From Pictodentalium vernedei (lineage: Eukaryota > Mollusca > Scaphopoda > Dentaliida > Dentaliidae), in assembly GCA_031216915.1 (NCBI GenBank), contig CM062297.1, forward strand, positions 544,940,971 through 545,004,970: a stretch of 64,000 nucleotides of DNA, in the 5' to 3' direction. Numbering within the stretch: position 1 is the stretch's first letter; every line of letters starts with the position of its first letter. Made by a program: the position numbers and the translations under genes. Shown here one piece after another: positions 1-12,142 of the stretch. A model generated the notes under the pieces. The model saw only the letters and a program-made list of their open reading frames with translations. It made no database searches and was not told where the DNA came from.

Positions 1-726
1 AATGTAATAAATAATTGTCACTTTCATTTCACACTTCGCGAGGAGACGTGTGATAAATTTAGACAAGTTCGCATTCAGGTCGATGTAACCAAAGGTCAAC
101 TTGGATACAGTTCCACTGTAGGTGTAAATTTTATCTACTGAAATCCCACTGCCAGCATGTTCACCACGGCTGGTATATAAAGCTAAAATTTATGTCATAG
201 GCTTTTCATATTTAGTAGAATAGGTAATCATGGTATAAATTGGGAAAAATGTTAACATGTTTTGCAAAGCAATATCCCAATATTTTTGCAAAATATCAAA
301 TTTCCTCATTTTTATGCAACATAAGTGACAAATTTAAGTTTTGTGCACTCAAGGAGTGGTTTCTTATCCCAAAGGCTGAATAGAAATAATAAATGAACCT
401 TTGACATTTTTGTTGGCACAAGCTTTTACCTAAGCTGTCAGCGTCCTGGAGTATCATTGGAATTGTTACAGTGATACAAGATGTAATCTTGACAGTTGCT
501 GAGTCTTCTCCTGTAGTAACTGTATGCTGCTTTACAGTATAACCTTGTAAATTATATATCGCTGTGAAACAGTGAACCACTTACCACATGTTTAGTACAA
601 ATTAGATCAGTTGGTTGCACATAAATCATATAAATCATACAATAAATAAATATTCATTGAATAACTAGAAGCACTGTCACAGTGCCGAAGCTGCAATGAT
701 TCGTGCAACGCCAATGATGTTTTAAA
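1..726. other. No recognisable feature
   Basis: AT-rich sequence with only short open frames that match no family I know. A small perfect palindrome (CACTGTCACAGTG) lies near 673. I see no splice-flanked exon, RNA gene or transposon end here. Confidence 0.5.
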
Positions 727-780
727 ACTCGTTGGTGACAAAAAAACTTGTTGGTGACAAAAAAACTCGTTGATGACAAG
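727..780 (+). repeat. Short tandem repeat, ~19-20 bp unit, 3 copies
   Basis: Three successive copies of a unit close to GTTGGTGACAAAAAAACTC are directly visible, differing by one or two bases. No function is evident. Confidence 0.7.
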
Positions 781-834
781 TCCATAAATGTGACAGAAAT
801 TATCCAAATGACATGCACTATTGAGAGGGTGTAG

Positions 835-980
835 ACATCATGAAGATACACTTGCATACCAAGTATGGTGTCATTCCATCAAGTAGTTTAGGAGTTATGG
901 TGTTTTTTAAACTCATTGGCGACAGACCGACCGACAGACCGACATTGCCACATATGGAGCTGCTCGTCGCAGCTAAAAAT
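835..980 (+). repeat. Dispersed repeat with GACAGACCGACC tail
   Basis: The stretch reads AAGTAGTTTAGGAGTTATGG followed by GACAGACCGACCGACAGACC. The same layout (an AGTAGTTTxGGxGTTATxG-like block, then a GACxGACxGAC block) recurs in a diverged form at the end of the 155 bp array near 28100. Invertebrate genomes commonly contain dispersed repeats of this shape. I cannot assign a superfamily. Confidence 0.5.
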
Positions 981-1380
981 GAAGCATTAGAAACTTTCAA
1001 AAGAAACAGAAAAAATCCCTTGTTTTGGCAAACTTTCTGGTCTCATTTCTCATCTCTTCAAATGTGAGGATTTAATCCTTCATGTCTTGTATGGCAGCAT
1101 TCAGAGACCTCTGTCAAACATGATATGATTGATGGAATACAGTTTTTTACCAGAGTACAGTGGAACTCTTTTATAGGAGTCCTGGAAATGAGACGGGTGC
1201 GATTGCAATTGCTCCCGTCAGCAGCCGTGTTTTCTATTTTACGGGAGCTAAAAAATGCACTCGTTGAAAAATATTGTGGAGCACTAATATACTGTGAGGA
1301 TAAATGTGTGTTGTTTTGAGAAAGCAGCACTCTGTGGCCAGTGGCAAGTTACTGTCATAATTCAGCAATTCTTTATACAT
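981..1380. other. No gene; inverted sequence pair
   Basis: The segment CTGGAAATGAGACGGGTGC near 1183 is partly complementary to sequence at about 1722-1753, and the phrase ACGGGAGCTAAAAAATGCAC near 1242 resembles 1711-1732. This suggests an old inverted-repeat element interrupted by the MITE at 1381-1623. The outer ends are not resolved. Confidence 0.35.
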
Positions 1381-1623
1381 TTAACCCTTTGGACACTAGT
1401 GGTATCTGCCATGCCAGTTCAATTGCAGCAATTAGAAGAGTCCATATTCATTATTTGGGGTAGACCAATCAATATTTTCAACGTGCAGACTCAAGGCTGC
1501 ACGTTGAAAATATTGATTGGTCGACCCCACACATTTACTGAACAGCCATCTGATATAATGACGTTATGATGTATCATGTTCCTGGATGGAAAAGCGGCCG
1601 CTCGCTCAGGTTCAAAGGGTTGA
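1381..1623 (+). mobile_element. Foldback MITE, TTAA family A, copy 1
   Basis: It begins TTAACCCTTTGGACACTAGT and ends with the matching inverted sequence CAGGTTCAAAGGGTTGA. The centre is a near-perfect hairpin at 1457-1528 (arms start GGGGTAGACCAATCAATATT, 8-base loop). A second copy in the opposite orientation is at 31523-31762. TTAA next to CCCTTT ends is typical of piggyBac-type MITEs; that assignment is inference. There is no coding capacity. Confidence 0.75.
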
Positions 1624-2366
1624 GGTTTCTGGTGTTTGGTGACAGTATTCCCTCAAAAATTCACATACCAACATTTTACAGGTGCAATTTACTCTCGTCT
1701 CTGATTTCGCGGGAGCTTAAAACTGCACCCGTCAATTTTGTTCATTTCCAGCAATGTTATAGTAGGTACTTTTCCAGAGAAAAATATTCAGTGAACTGGA
1801 ATATTCACTAAACCAGGTCTTTCGATTGGTCTGTACTATATAATGTACTATACTATACTTTATTTGTAGCACAAGCATATATTTATATACAAATACACTG
1901 AATGCATCATAATATCGCAGAGATAGAGCATTATATACCAATACAACTAACTACCAATTTAAAATGAAGTAAATGTGCCGTGGGGAATGACATAGCCAGA
2001 TTGGCTGTCTACTTACCATTCCCTTAGGTTTGTTTGCAGATTGCTGGGACAGATTCAACAAATAATGAGGTGCTAAAAGTATTGAAGGTCAACTAATACA
2101 TACCAAATGTATTTATAGTATAATGATGAAAATGTTCAGGTAGCTGGTCAAATTTGCAGATATCAAAGACATGCTAAGTCAAGTGATTTTCAGTCCAACT
2201 GAAGAAAATTTTTGTAATGACTGTCTGCAATGCTAATTTTTGGCTTCATAGGGACTTATTAGTGTCCCAGGTTATCAATTAACCCTCAGGGGTCGGTCCT
2301 GTAAATTCTCCCAAATCAAACAAAGGGTAAATGCAGTGCCCAAACAATTGTAATTGTGCCAAACTT
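1624..2366. other. No recognisable feature
   Basis: Low-complexity AT-rich DNA. Near 2279 a TTAACCCTCAGGGGTCGG string resembles a TTAA-type MITE end, but no partner was found. No coding region is supported. Confidence 0.45.
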
Positions 2367-2480
2367 CTGACATGTAGTGTAGTGTCCATGATCGGAAATG
2401 ATAATCGGCATCGGCCAATTGTCAGCCATCGGATCATAATCGGGGATAGTCGCTAAACATTGTTTTTTCCCGATCGTCAG
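2367..2480 (+). repeat. Possible hAT-like left end with 8-bp target duplication
   Basis: The octamer CTGACATG (2367-2374) is followed by TAGTGTAGTGTCCATGATCG and a region rich in ATCGG and CGGCC motifs. At 22219-22226 the same octamer directly follows CAGCCCAACACTA, whose reverse complement also begins TAGTGT and leads into ATCGG-rich sequence. An 8-bp duplication beside TAGTGT termini fits the hAT superfamily. Only the first six terminal bases match exactly, so this is tentative. Confidence 0.45.
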
Positions 2481-3375
2481 AGAAATAATTTAACGATATT
2501 CCCTTGCACAGTTATTTTCAGTTGTTCAAGCTAACAAATGGGATATTCAATATGCATATCCATTTTAATTAAATGCTTCCAGTATTTTCTGCTGAGCTAA
2601 CAAGTGTAAAATGAGATTTCATTTCCCCATCTCGTAGCAAAAACAAAAGTGTTCCAAAGCATTCAATCATTTTACTCTTGTTGAATTGAAAGGTGCAAAA
2701 TCTGCAGATTGAAATATACAACAGAATTCACTTATGCATGTACAGGAGAGATACGAAAAACAACCACAAAGTGTTTGTTTTAGTTGGTTGCTCTTGGGGG
2801 ATGTTCTCATACCTGAACTCCAAACAGGTAGTACCTTAACTTTAAGAGCGACTAAATAAATAAAGAAAAATCCCAGTGATTCTGTGTCGTTCAACAGCAA
2901 AGAAATTTGTGTTGGCAGTTGCTGAAAGCAGAGAAAGTCGGCGAGGCTGCTTTTACATGGTGCCGTTAGCTGTGCAGGTTAACAAAAAGACTTTCAGCTG
3001 GTTTACAGGTGCATAGATTGAACTATTATTTGTGACTATAATGTAGCAAATATATTGCAAGAGACCACTGCGGTATGTACTGCCAGTATTCAGTACACAA
3101 ACAATAGGGATAGGAAAGTTATATTACCGTATTTTATCTAAGTGAATTATGTTAAACAGTAATCAAGCCATGTGCTTCTGTTGTTACTGTAAGCTAAGAA
3201 AGATGAGCTGGCTTCAGTGTTTTCAAGACGGACCAATGTAGCCATTCAAAGGCGATGAAGTGCTTTTTTATGTCAGCCCAACTCCACCCTGTCTCCACAA
3301 TGCTGCCCACCTCAACCACCAATTATAGTTTGATTACTACCAGTATAATCTGCCCACTCAACTGCTGCCCAAAGC
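2481..3375. other. No recognisable feature
   Basis: There is no supported gene. The minus-strand 77-codon frame at 2667-2900 shows no recognisable domain. Confidence 0.45.
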
Positions 3376-3600
3376 CCATCCCCCCCCCCCCCCCAACTAT
3401 GTGGAAAGAAGTCGCTATATTATTTAGAAAGATGAAATATTGGTGCAGAAGTTTGTCTTATTGAGCCTCCCACACCATCAAATGTGGAAGGCAGTAGTAA
3501 TTATTTCGAAAGACAAATATGGCATATGCATTATTTTACTGCCCTACCCCCGATATGGAACACAATTGCTATATTTTATGAAGACGAAAACGCTTCATGA
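3376..3600 (+). repeat. Degenerate ~75-85 bp tandem repeat with poly-C
   Basis: Three diverged copies of a block (a C-rich run, then ATGTGGAA, then a TxGCTATATTATTTxGAAAGA-like string) begin near 3380, 3465 and 3540. The first copy starts with a run of about 14 C. No function is apparent. Confidence 0.5.
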
Positions 3601-4074
3601 AGAGTATTTGCTCCACAGTTCCTCCCGTATTTTTTATATTCGTTTTTTGAAGTCTGCCCTCCCCACATACAATGCAAATGTCGGAAGAAAATAATATTGA
3701 ATACAGGTACACTTTGATAGTGTGCAGGTCCATGTGTTAATTTTTGTGACATGGTGACCTCATTTTCGTTTGATCTATTTTTAATGTTGGGTAATATTTT
3801 GCTGTGTTGAATGTGTTTATTTGAGGCAATAATTAACCTGTTCTGTTGATGATACTAATGGTCTGTACTGCATTAAATAGATTCATTTATGGGACCCTTT
3901 ACTTATTGTTGTTATTTAAGGTCAGTACAACATAAAAACATTTGTGGGTTTTCTATTCCCATATCCTGAAGGAGTTGAAAGCACACTTTTTGAAAACAAA
4001 AATTTGATTGGTCAGTTTGTCAGACATGTCAGTTTGATAAGGAAAACAATACTTACTTGTCAATACATAAAGAA
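3601..4074. other. No recognisable feature
   Basis: AT-rich flank immediately before the first Helitron-like 3' end. No open frame or RNA gene is supported. Confidence 0.45.
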
Positions 4075-6100
4075 CTAGACTTTATGATTCTGGAGAATCA
4101 TGGCTTTTCCCGATTAGATTCCATGATTTTTCATGACACCACAGTGTCTGATGAATTGTTTTTAACTGTCTCACTGAAGTTCCCTCATTGATGTTATGAG
4201 AAAGATGAGTATAGTAGTCTCAAATGACTCGGTTTGGGTTTGATAAAAAAAAAAATGTTTAGGTAAAACCCATCATTAATGGTAGAATGGGTTAATATCA
4301 AGATCAATGTTTCCCTATCAGTTTTGCGTCCGGTAAAAGAAGTTACGTTTCTCTGTGGCATTTCCATTTGTTGGTGTCCAAAAACAGACTATTTCTTCAT
4401 TTTTTTTTTACATTTAGCAGCCCATGGAGGGTTAACAAATGCCTACCAGAATAATTCATCCATGCAACTGGTCATATGACACCAAGACAGACCTATCAAC
4501 GGCCATTTTCTCTTGGAAACCCCACAAAATGTTTGTAAAGAAATCCAGGGAAAACAATTTTTTAAGCTATCGATGGGTATCCGTGTTAACCTCCCCAACA
4601 GGGGTTAACGCTTGGTTTTTTTAATACCCTTATTACTTACAAAAATGGTCCTCTGTGAATTTCACTTCCAACAAAGGAGATTATGTTTATCTCTCATGTA
4701 TACATTGGGTGCTGTGCGTGTCTGAAAACAGCCCCATGTTAACAAAATTATGATGCTTGGCAGCTTGTAGATGGTTAATAAACGCTCACTGGAGTATTTT
4801 GTCCATGCAACTTGTAATGTCACATAAAGACCTACGAATAGTCAATTTGTCTTGAAACCCTACAAGTTACCGTTAGGGAAATTCACAGAAAATGGGAATT
4901 TAAAGCTTTCAAGGGATATCTCGCTTTAGCCTGCCCAAAATGGGTTAAGACGTCGACTTTTGAATACCCTTACTGCTTACAAAAATGTTTCCGTATAAAT
5001 TGTGCGCTCGATAAAAGGAGGCACTTTTCTTTGTGGTGTACCCTTTGGGTGCTGTTGGTGTCCAAAAACAGCCCATTTTATCACAATTTTGACCTTCAAC
5101 AGCCCGAGGAGGGTTAACTAATGCTGACCGGAATATTTTGTTCATGCAACTTGTAATGTCACACAAAGACCTGCAAATAGCCGATTTTTTCTTGAAAACC
5201 TACAAAATGTTGATAGAGAAATCCACAGAAAACTGGTATTTTAAGATTTTAATGGGTATCTCTCTTTAACCAGCCCAAAATGGGTTAAGACGTCAAATTT
5301 TGAATACCCTTACCACTTTCAAAAATATTTTCCGATCAATTTTGCGTCCGATAAATGAAGGCCCCTTTCTCTCTGGTATACCGTTTTGGTGCTGTTGGCG
5401 TCTAAAAACAGCCCATTTTATCACAATTTTTACGTTTAACGGCTCGGGGAGGGTTAACTAATGCTGACCGGAATATTTTATCCATGCAACTTGTAATGTC
5501 ACACCAAGACCTGAGAGTGACCAATTTTTCTTGAAAATCTACAAGACTCGTTTAGAGAAATCCACGGAAAACACGAACTTTTGAGCATTATGGGGGTATT
5601 GCTGTTTAACCAGCTCAAAATGTGTTAACGCTTGGTTTTCTGAACACCCTTACTACTGACAAAAATGATCCACGGTGAATTCCGCTCCCAATAAAGGAAG
5701 TTATGTTTATCTCTCGTGTATTGTTTGGGTGCAGTGGGGGCCTGAAACCGGCCTATTTCATCAAAATTTCGATGTTTGGCAGCCTGTGGAGGGTTACCAT
5801 ATGCATCGCCTGATATGTCGTGTGTACCAAAGGGTGTGTCACAGACAGGTCTAGCAATGACGAATGTATAAAAAAAAACTACAAGACATGTTTCGAGAAA
5901 GTGATGATAAACCCCAATTTTGGCAGTTTTTTGCCAATTCTGACGAATAAAGGGTTAAATCAAAAATTCCGCTTTGGTACGTTTTTAGATTTTGTGCCCC
6001 TCTATGCGTGTGCAAAATTTCGTGAAAATCGGTTCGAAAATGGCTTCTGAATCGTACGGACAAAATGTGTGGGGAAAAAAAAAAAAAAAAAACCAAAAAA
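4075..6100 (-). repeat. Helitron-like unit A: leader plus five ~340 bp monomers
   Basis: The leader at 4075-4283 carries the terminal hairpin. Monomers begin near 4288, 4602, 4942, 5282 and 5622, each around a GGGTTAA-to-GAATACCCTTA junction and about 340 bp apart. A tail at 5952-6100 contains AAAATTTCGTGAAAATCGG and ends in an A-run. It is closely similar along its whole length to units B (12143) and C (14182). Confidence 0.8.
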
Positions 6101-6246
6101 CTAGACTTTATGATTCTGGAAAATCATGGCTTTTCCCGATGAGATTCCATGATTTTTCATGACCCCACAGTGTCTTGTTGTTTTTAACTGTCTCACTGAA
6201 GTCCCTTCATTGATGTTATGAAAAAGGTGAAGATAGTAATCTCAAA

Positions 6247-6720
6247 CTAGACTAGACTTTATGATTCTGGAGAATCATGGCTTTTCCCGATGAGATTCCT
6301 TGATTTTTCATGCCCCCACAGTGTCTGATGAATTGTTTTTAACTGTCTCACTGAAGTTCTTTCATTGATGTTATGAGAAAGGTGGTTATAGTAGTCTCAA
6401 ATGACTCAGTTTTATAAAAAAATTGTTTAGGTAAAAACCATCATTAATGGTAGAGTGGGTTAATATCAATATCGTCGTCCCACAAGTTAATGACCGACAA
6501 AAGGAGTTATGTTTGTTTGACACATACCCTTTGAGTGCTCTGTCTATTTGAAAATGGTCCATTTTATCTCAAATGTATCCAAAATATTGATGTCTGGCAG
6601 ATTGTAGAGGGTTAACATGTGCTAACAGGCATATGTATTCATGCAACTTGCAATTTCAAACCAAAAAGTGCGAATGGCCATTTTTACTTAAAATCTATAA
6701 GATGTTTTCAGAGAAATCCA
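6247..6720 (-). repeat. H2 leader and truncated first monomer
   Basis: The terminal hairpin leader (6247-6440) is followed by one monomer that resembles the H1/H3 subtype. It is cut at about 6720, where unrelated sequence starting CATGCGCATGCGCTC takes over. Confidence 0.65.
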
Positions 6721-7012
6721 TGCGCATGCGCTCTTTTCGAATTCGACGTGACGAAATGCGAAATTCGTATTGCTCTTCATGGAAAGTGATGCCGCAACTA
6801 TCCATGAACAACGAGTGAAAATTTCATGGAAATCTGCCTAGAATTGGTTGGGATATAGCGTTTTGAAGAGAGGAGGTAACTGTTTAAATTTGGTCCTTCC
6901 TTTTCAAGCCAGTTCGAAAAAAGACGTCGTGAATGGGCGCAGACTTTTTTAGAGACCCCCCCCCCCCCCCTCTCTGTAAATGGAAGTTGCTTCTTTAAGA
7001 CCGCCATCCAGG
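6721..7012. other. Non-satellite insert, first part
   Basis: The sequence changes abruptly from satellite to mixed DNA. Near 6811 the string GTGAAAATTTCATGGAAATC resembles the TTTCATGAAAATC motif of the satellite tails. A run of 15 C lies at 6956-6970. No gene is recognised. Confidence 0.45.
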
Positions 7013-8098
7013 GATCCCAACACAACCTTTAAACCTAAGAGAATCGTCAGAAGTTTAAAGTGAAAAGAAATTGGCGGAGATTGGGTTTCTGGCAGGTAGG
7101 AAAAGATTGACGAAGATTTTGGACATATTGGACATTAAAATAGCACTTCTGACATACACGAACCGTGTCCAGATCGCTGGAGGCAGCGTCTTGAAATTTT
7201 CAGAACTTGTTCTACGAACCCTGGCCGACATTTTGTGATCTGTTTGGAGCGTCCGACCGCCTGGAAAACACCACGCATCGCTTGGAATGAGAGAGTACTA
7301 TTCGTCCCGACTCTATCAGTTCAGAATGGACATGGGCAGTGTTGTAGACGACTGTGGAGCTGCGATTGAGCATAAAGTCCCAGAATTCGGTGCCTCATTG
7401 CCTAAGCGGCTCCATTGTATGATTTTTTGTCTCAATATCGTCCTTACTACTTGTAGTTTATACCGTTGCCGTACGTTAATGTAGCCTCTTGCCATTTTCG
7501 AGACTTTCAACCCAGAACGTCGCCAAAGTGAGGAAGTGCGGGGGGTGGGGGGGGGGGGGGGGGGGGTGGGGGCTGTAGCGGCGAGGGGGGGGGGGGGTAT
7601 CCTGACACTATCTTTAAACCTTAGATAATCGGAAGAAGTTGCAGTGAAAAGAAATCGGCGGTGAGTAGGTGTTTTGGCGGGAAACGATTAACGAAAATTT
7701 GCCAATTTGACATTAAAATTGCACTTCTCACAAACACGAACCGTGTCCAGACCGCTGAAGGCAGCGACTTCTAATTTTCAGAACTTGTTCTACGCACCCT
7801 GGCCGACATTTTGGCATCTGTTGCAAGTGTCGAGACCGCGTGGAGAACACCACGCATCGCGTGGAAAGTGAGAGTACTATTCGTCCCGACTCCATCAGTT
7901 TGGAATGGAATTGGGCACTATTGTAGACTACTGTAGAGCAGCGATTGAGCATTAAATCGGAGTTTTTTTGTGCCAAATTACCTAACCGGCTCCAAGGTAT
8001 CATCTTTCGTCTGTACATCGCCCAGATCGTCTGAAGTTTATACCGTTACCATATGTTGAAGTAGCCTTTTGTCATTTTCGCCACTTTCGACCCAGATT
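7013..8098 (+). repeat. Diverged ~510 bp direct duplication around poly-G
   Basis: 7013-7525 and 7594-8098 are diverged copies of the same sequence. Shared strings include ACACGAACCGTGTCCAGA, TCAGAACTTGTTCTACG and AGAGTACTATTCGTCCCGAC. They are separated by a G-rich spacer (7539-7597). Open frames on both strands are short and disrupted, and I recognise no protein family. Confidence 0.7.
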
Positions 8099-8420
8099 TG
8101 AGGGTACCTTCCTTCAGCGAAATCTAGCCATGCTCACAACCACGCCCTCTCCCCGTCGGCCCGGGTGCTTCTAAAGATAGAAAGGTCAATGGGGAGGGGC
8201 ACGTTAGCAAACAAACGGGGGCAGGTGTAGTTGGTGAAAAACAGCGGGGGGGTGGGGGGGGGGGGGCACGTGTCCTAGGTAAAAGAAACAATAGGGGGCA
8301 GGTGTCCTAGGTAAAAAAAAACAGCAGGAAGGGAGGGGGGGGGATGCAGATGTCCCCGCTAATTAATTTTAATAACAGGCAGGTGTTCATGGGGCAGGCC
8401 CACTGCTCGGTGTTCCAAAT
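8099..8420 (+). repeat. G-rich degenerate tandem repeat
   Basis: From about 8215 to 8390 a unit near 50 bp recurs, containing GGGGCAGGTGTCCTAGGTAA and separated by A- and G-runs. Such tracts are prone to slippage and assembly error. No gene is seen. Confidence 0.5.
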
Positions 8421-9240
8421 TTTCTATGGTACTTGGCCTTGACGGAAACAACACTTCAACAAGAAACAACGGGAAACCTATTTGCAGTAAAGCTGCAAAT
8501 ATAAACATGATTTTAGGACCATTCCATGGCCAGTTTAAAGCCTACTGCGATATCAGCGTTTATTACTCTCGTCCTTTCACTGCAGTATTTCACCCGAGTC
8601 GAGTTCTGACGTCATGCAAGTTTGACGGACATGCTTTCAATTTTGTTATTGACAACAACATATTTATAATTTTCGTGATTACTGATCGAAATTTTGAAAA
8701 CGACACATGCAATCGCGAAAGAGTTTTCTGAAAAACACGATTCTGCAAAAGGTTTTAGTGAAATTTGATTATTTTTTTTTATTTTCAATTTCGACGGCTC
8801 TTGTCGAAAAGGTGTTAATCACTGATCGTCCCAAACGAGATCAAATACTGACGCTGTATATTAATAACACACAGAGAATCTTCTAAGAATATACACGCGC
8901 AATCCTTAAATGAAATAATTCAAGTCTTTTTTCAGGTTTTACGAGAGAAATATGTCCAATTGTATCATTGAATCATGTTTAGGTATATGTGGGCGAGACA
9001 TTTTCTATACGGACAAAATACAGACTAAATAAAATATTTGCCATTATTTTCCGCAGATGTATTTTTGTCTTTGCTTCTTGGGGAAATCCATGCTGATAAT
9101 ACAACGAAGGAGTGTTATCTAATGAGGGCAGAACCGTCAGGTGGTCGGGTCCGACAGCGCACCTCGAAGTAGATTTAGTGGGGGTGTCGATTTTACAAGT
9201 AATGTAGGCAGCGTACACGGCATGGGCTGTCTGTCTTTAA
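8421..9240. other. No recognisable feature
   Basis: A 101-codon open frame spans 8426-8731 on the plus strand but resembles no family I know and has no flanking signals. I leave it uncalled. Confidence 0.4.
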
Positions 9241-9278
9241 TCCTATAAACAGGGTTAAGGCTTGGTTTTTGAATACCC

Positions 9279-9281
<3 letters not shown>

Positions 9282-9321
<40 letters not shown>

Positions 9322-9683
9322 TTTGTTTATTGGTGTTTAAGGTCACATACTTATGCACAATGGCTAATCGTGGCCGTGACAGTTTTATAGGTGGAGGAAG
9401 CCGGAGTACACGGAGAGAACCACCAAGCATCGACGAGCAACTGTCAGCTCCTCAACATTCTAACTCTGTTCAAGCTCCGCTCAAGCAGGGTTACAGAGGG
9501 TGAAGACATATGTACCATCGATGTGCAGTATGCCTTAGTACACGGCGTCATCGTGCCCCCATGTCGGCAACCGGGCTAAAGTGACTTGCCCAAGGACACA
9601 ACGTGAGTCGTCCCGGATGGGGATCGGACTCGGGACCTCTGGCATAGAAGTACAACAGTCTACCACTGAGCTACCACGCTCCC
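9282..9683 (-). mobile_element. SINE, S2 body with tRNA-like head, full length
   Basis: The element is on the minus strand. Its tRNA-like head at the right end reads TAGCTCAGTGGTAGACTGTT (A-box type) with a B-box-like GGTCCCGAGTCCGATCC. The body includes TTGGGCAAG, and the 3' end is a TTAAACACCAATAAAC-like string followed by an (AAAT)n tail. It is flanked by identical 13-bp target duplications TTGAATACCCTTA at 9269-9281 and 9684-9696. These sit at the junction motif of a satellite monomer, proving insertion after the monomer existed. Confidence 0.88.
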
Positions 9684-12142
9684 TTGAATACCCTTAACAC
9701 TATCATACATTATCCCTCATGAATTCTGAGTTTGATAAAAGAGGTTATGTTTACCTATTACATACCCATTTGCTGCCCGAAAACAGACGATTTTATCAAA
9801 ATTTTGACGTTTAGCAGCCTGTAGCGGGATTAACAAACGACTAGCGGAATATTCTATCTATGCAATTTGTAAGACCTGCCAATGTCCAATTGTTCTTGAA
9901 AATCGCCAACAAGCAGTTAGCGAAATCCACAGAAAATGTAAATTTTAAGCTTTTAAGGGGTATCTCTCCTTATCCAGTATAAAATAGGTTAAGTTTCATT
10001 CTTTTAAATACCCTTACTACTTACAAAACTGATCCTCTGTGAATTCTACGCGCAGTAAAAGAAGTTATATTTCTCTGTTACATATCCATTGGGTGCTCTT
10101 GGTGTCTGAAAACAATCCATTTTATCAACATTTTGATGTTTAGCAGCTCGTGGAGAGTTAACGAATGCTCAACGGAATATTTTGTCCATGTAACTTGTAA
10201 TGTCACATGAAGACCCGTGAATGGCCATTTTTCCTTGAAATCTACAAGATGTTTTTAAAGAAATCCAGGGAAAGCATGAAATTTTAAGTCTTTGATGGGT
10301 ACCGCTGTTTAACCAGCCCAAAACGGGTTAAGACCAGCCCTAAATGGGTTAATGCTTGGTCTGATGAATTCCACTTCCAAAGAAGGAGGTTATGTTTATC
10401 TCGCAGGTACACATTGCGTGCAATGGGTGCCCATGGACAGTCCATTTTCTCAAAATTTCTATCCTTTGCAGTCTCTGGAGAGTTAACTAACGCTTACCGG
10501 AATATTTTGTCTATGTAATTTGTAATGTCACTCCAAGACCTGCAAATGGTCAATTTTTCTTGAATACTTACTAGATTTTTTGGAGAAATCCACAGAAAAC
10601 TGGAATTTTAAGCTTTTAAGGGGCACATCTTAACCAGGCGAAAATGGGTTAAGACCTCGATTTTTTGAATACCCTTACTACTTACTAAATTTTTCTCTGT
10701 CAGTTTTGCATTCGGTAAAAGAAGTTATGTATCTCTGTGGCATTCCCATTTGTTGTTGTTGGTGTCCAAAAACAGACTATTTTTTCAAAATGTTGACATT
10801 TAGCAGCCGATGGAGGGTTAACAAATGCTTACTGAAAAAATATTTTATCCATGCAGCCGGTAATGTGACTCCAAGACCTATCAATGGTCATTTTCTGTTG
10901 AAAACTTACAAGATGTTTGTAACAAAATCCACGGAAAACATGATTTTTTTTTAGCTTTTGATGGTATCGCTAATAACCACCCCAAAAGGGGTTAACGCTT
11001 GGGTTTTTGAATACCCGTATTACTTACAAAAATGGTCCTCAGTGAACTCCACTTCCATCAAAGGAGATTATGTGTAACTCTTGGACATACATTGCGTGCT
11101 GTGTGTGTCCGAAAACAGCCCATTTCAACAAAATTATGATGCTTGGCATTCTGTAGAGGGTTAATAAACGCTCAGCGGAATATTTTGTCCATGCCACTTG
11201 TAATGTCACACAAAGACCTGCAAGTAGTCAATTTTTCTTGAAAACCTATGGAATGTATTTAGGGAAATCCACAGAAAATGGGAATTTTTAGATTTTAAGG
11301 GGTCTCTCTCTTTAGCCTGCCCAAAATGGGTAAAGACTTCGTTTTTTGAATACCCTTACTACTTACAAAAATGTGTCCCTATAGATTGTGTGCTCGATAA
11401 AAGAAATCACTTTTCTTTGTGGCGTACCCGTTGGGTGCCGTTGGCGTCCAAAAACAGCCCATTTTATCACAATTTTGACATTTAGCAGCCTGTGGAGGGT
11501 TAACAAATACTCACCGAAATATTTTGTCCATGCAACTTCTATTGTCACATCAAGGCCTGGGAGTGACAATTTTTTCATGAAAATCTACAAGACTCGTTTA
11601 GAGAAATCCACGGAAAACCTGAATTTTATAGCTTTTTGGGGGTATTGCTGTTTAACCAGCCCAAAACGGGTTAATGCTTGGTTTTTTTAACACCATTATT
11701 ACTTACAAAAATGATCTCCGGTGAATTCCACTTCAAATAAAGGAAGTTATGTTTATCTCTCGTGTATCGTTTGGGTGCTCTGGGGGCCTGAAACCGGCCC
11801 ATTTCATCAAAATTTCGATGTTTGGCAGCCTGTGGAGGGTTACCATATGCATCGCCTGATATGTCATGTGTATCAAAGGTCGTGGCACAGACAGGTCTAT
11901 CAATGATGAAAGTTTTAAAAAAATCTACAAGACGTGTTTCGAGAAACTGCCGATTAACCACAATTTTGACGGTTTTTTGCCAATTCTGACGAAATAAGGG
12001 TTAAATCGAAAATTCCGCTTCGGTACATTTTTAGATTTTGTGCCCCTCTATGCGTGTGCAAAACTTTGTGAAAATCGGTCCGCAAATGGCTTCGGAATCG
12101 TGCGGACAAAATGTGTGGAAAAAAAAAAAAAAAAAAAAAAAA
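9684..12142 (-). repeat. Seven ~340 bp satellite monomers in H2
   Basis: Monomer junctions are visible near 9990, 10330, 10642, 10990, 11327, 11667 and 11996, followed by a tail and A-run to 12142. Monomers share TCCATGCAACTTGTAATGTC and AGAAATCCACAGAAAA. Open frames here repeat from monomer to monomer and are by-products of the repeat, not genes. Confidence 0.75.

Noticed and set aside
296..580. 94-codon open frame and similar short frames across 1-4000
   Set aside because: No recognisable domain, codon pattern or splice context; such lengths arise by chance in both strands of AT-rich DNA.
1140..1823. Complete pogo-like element starting TACAGTGGAACTC at 1157
   Set aside because: The left end resembles CAGTGGAAC termini, but no matching right end could be found; only an inverted pair is noted.
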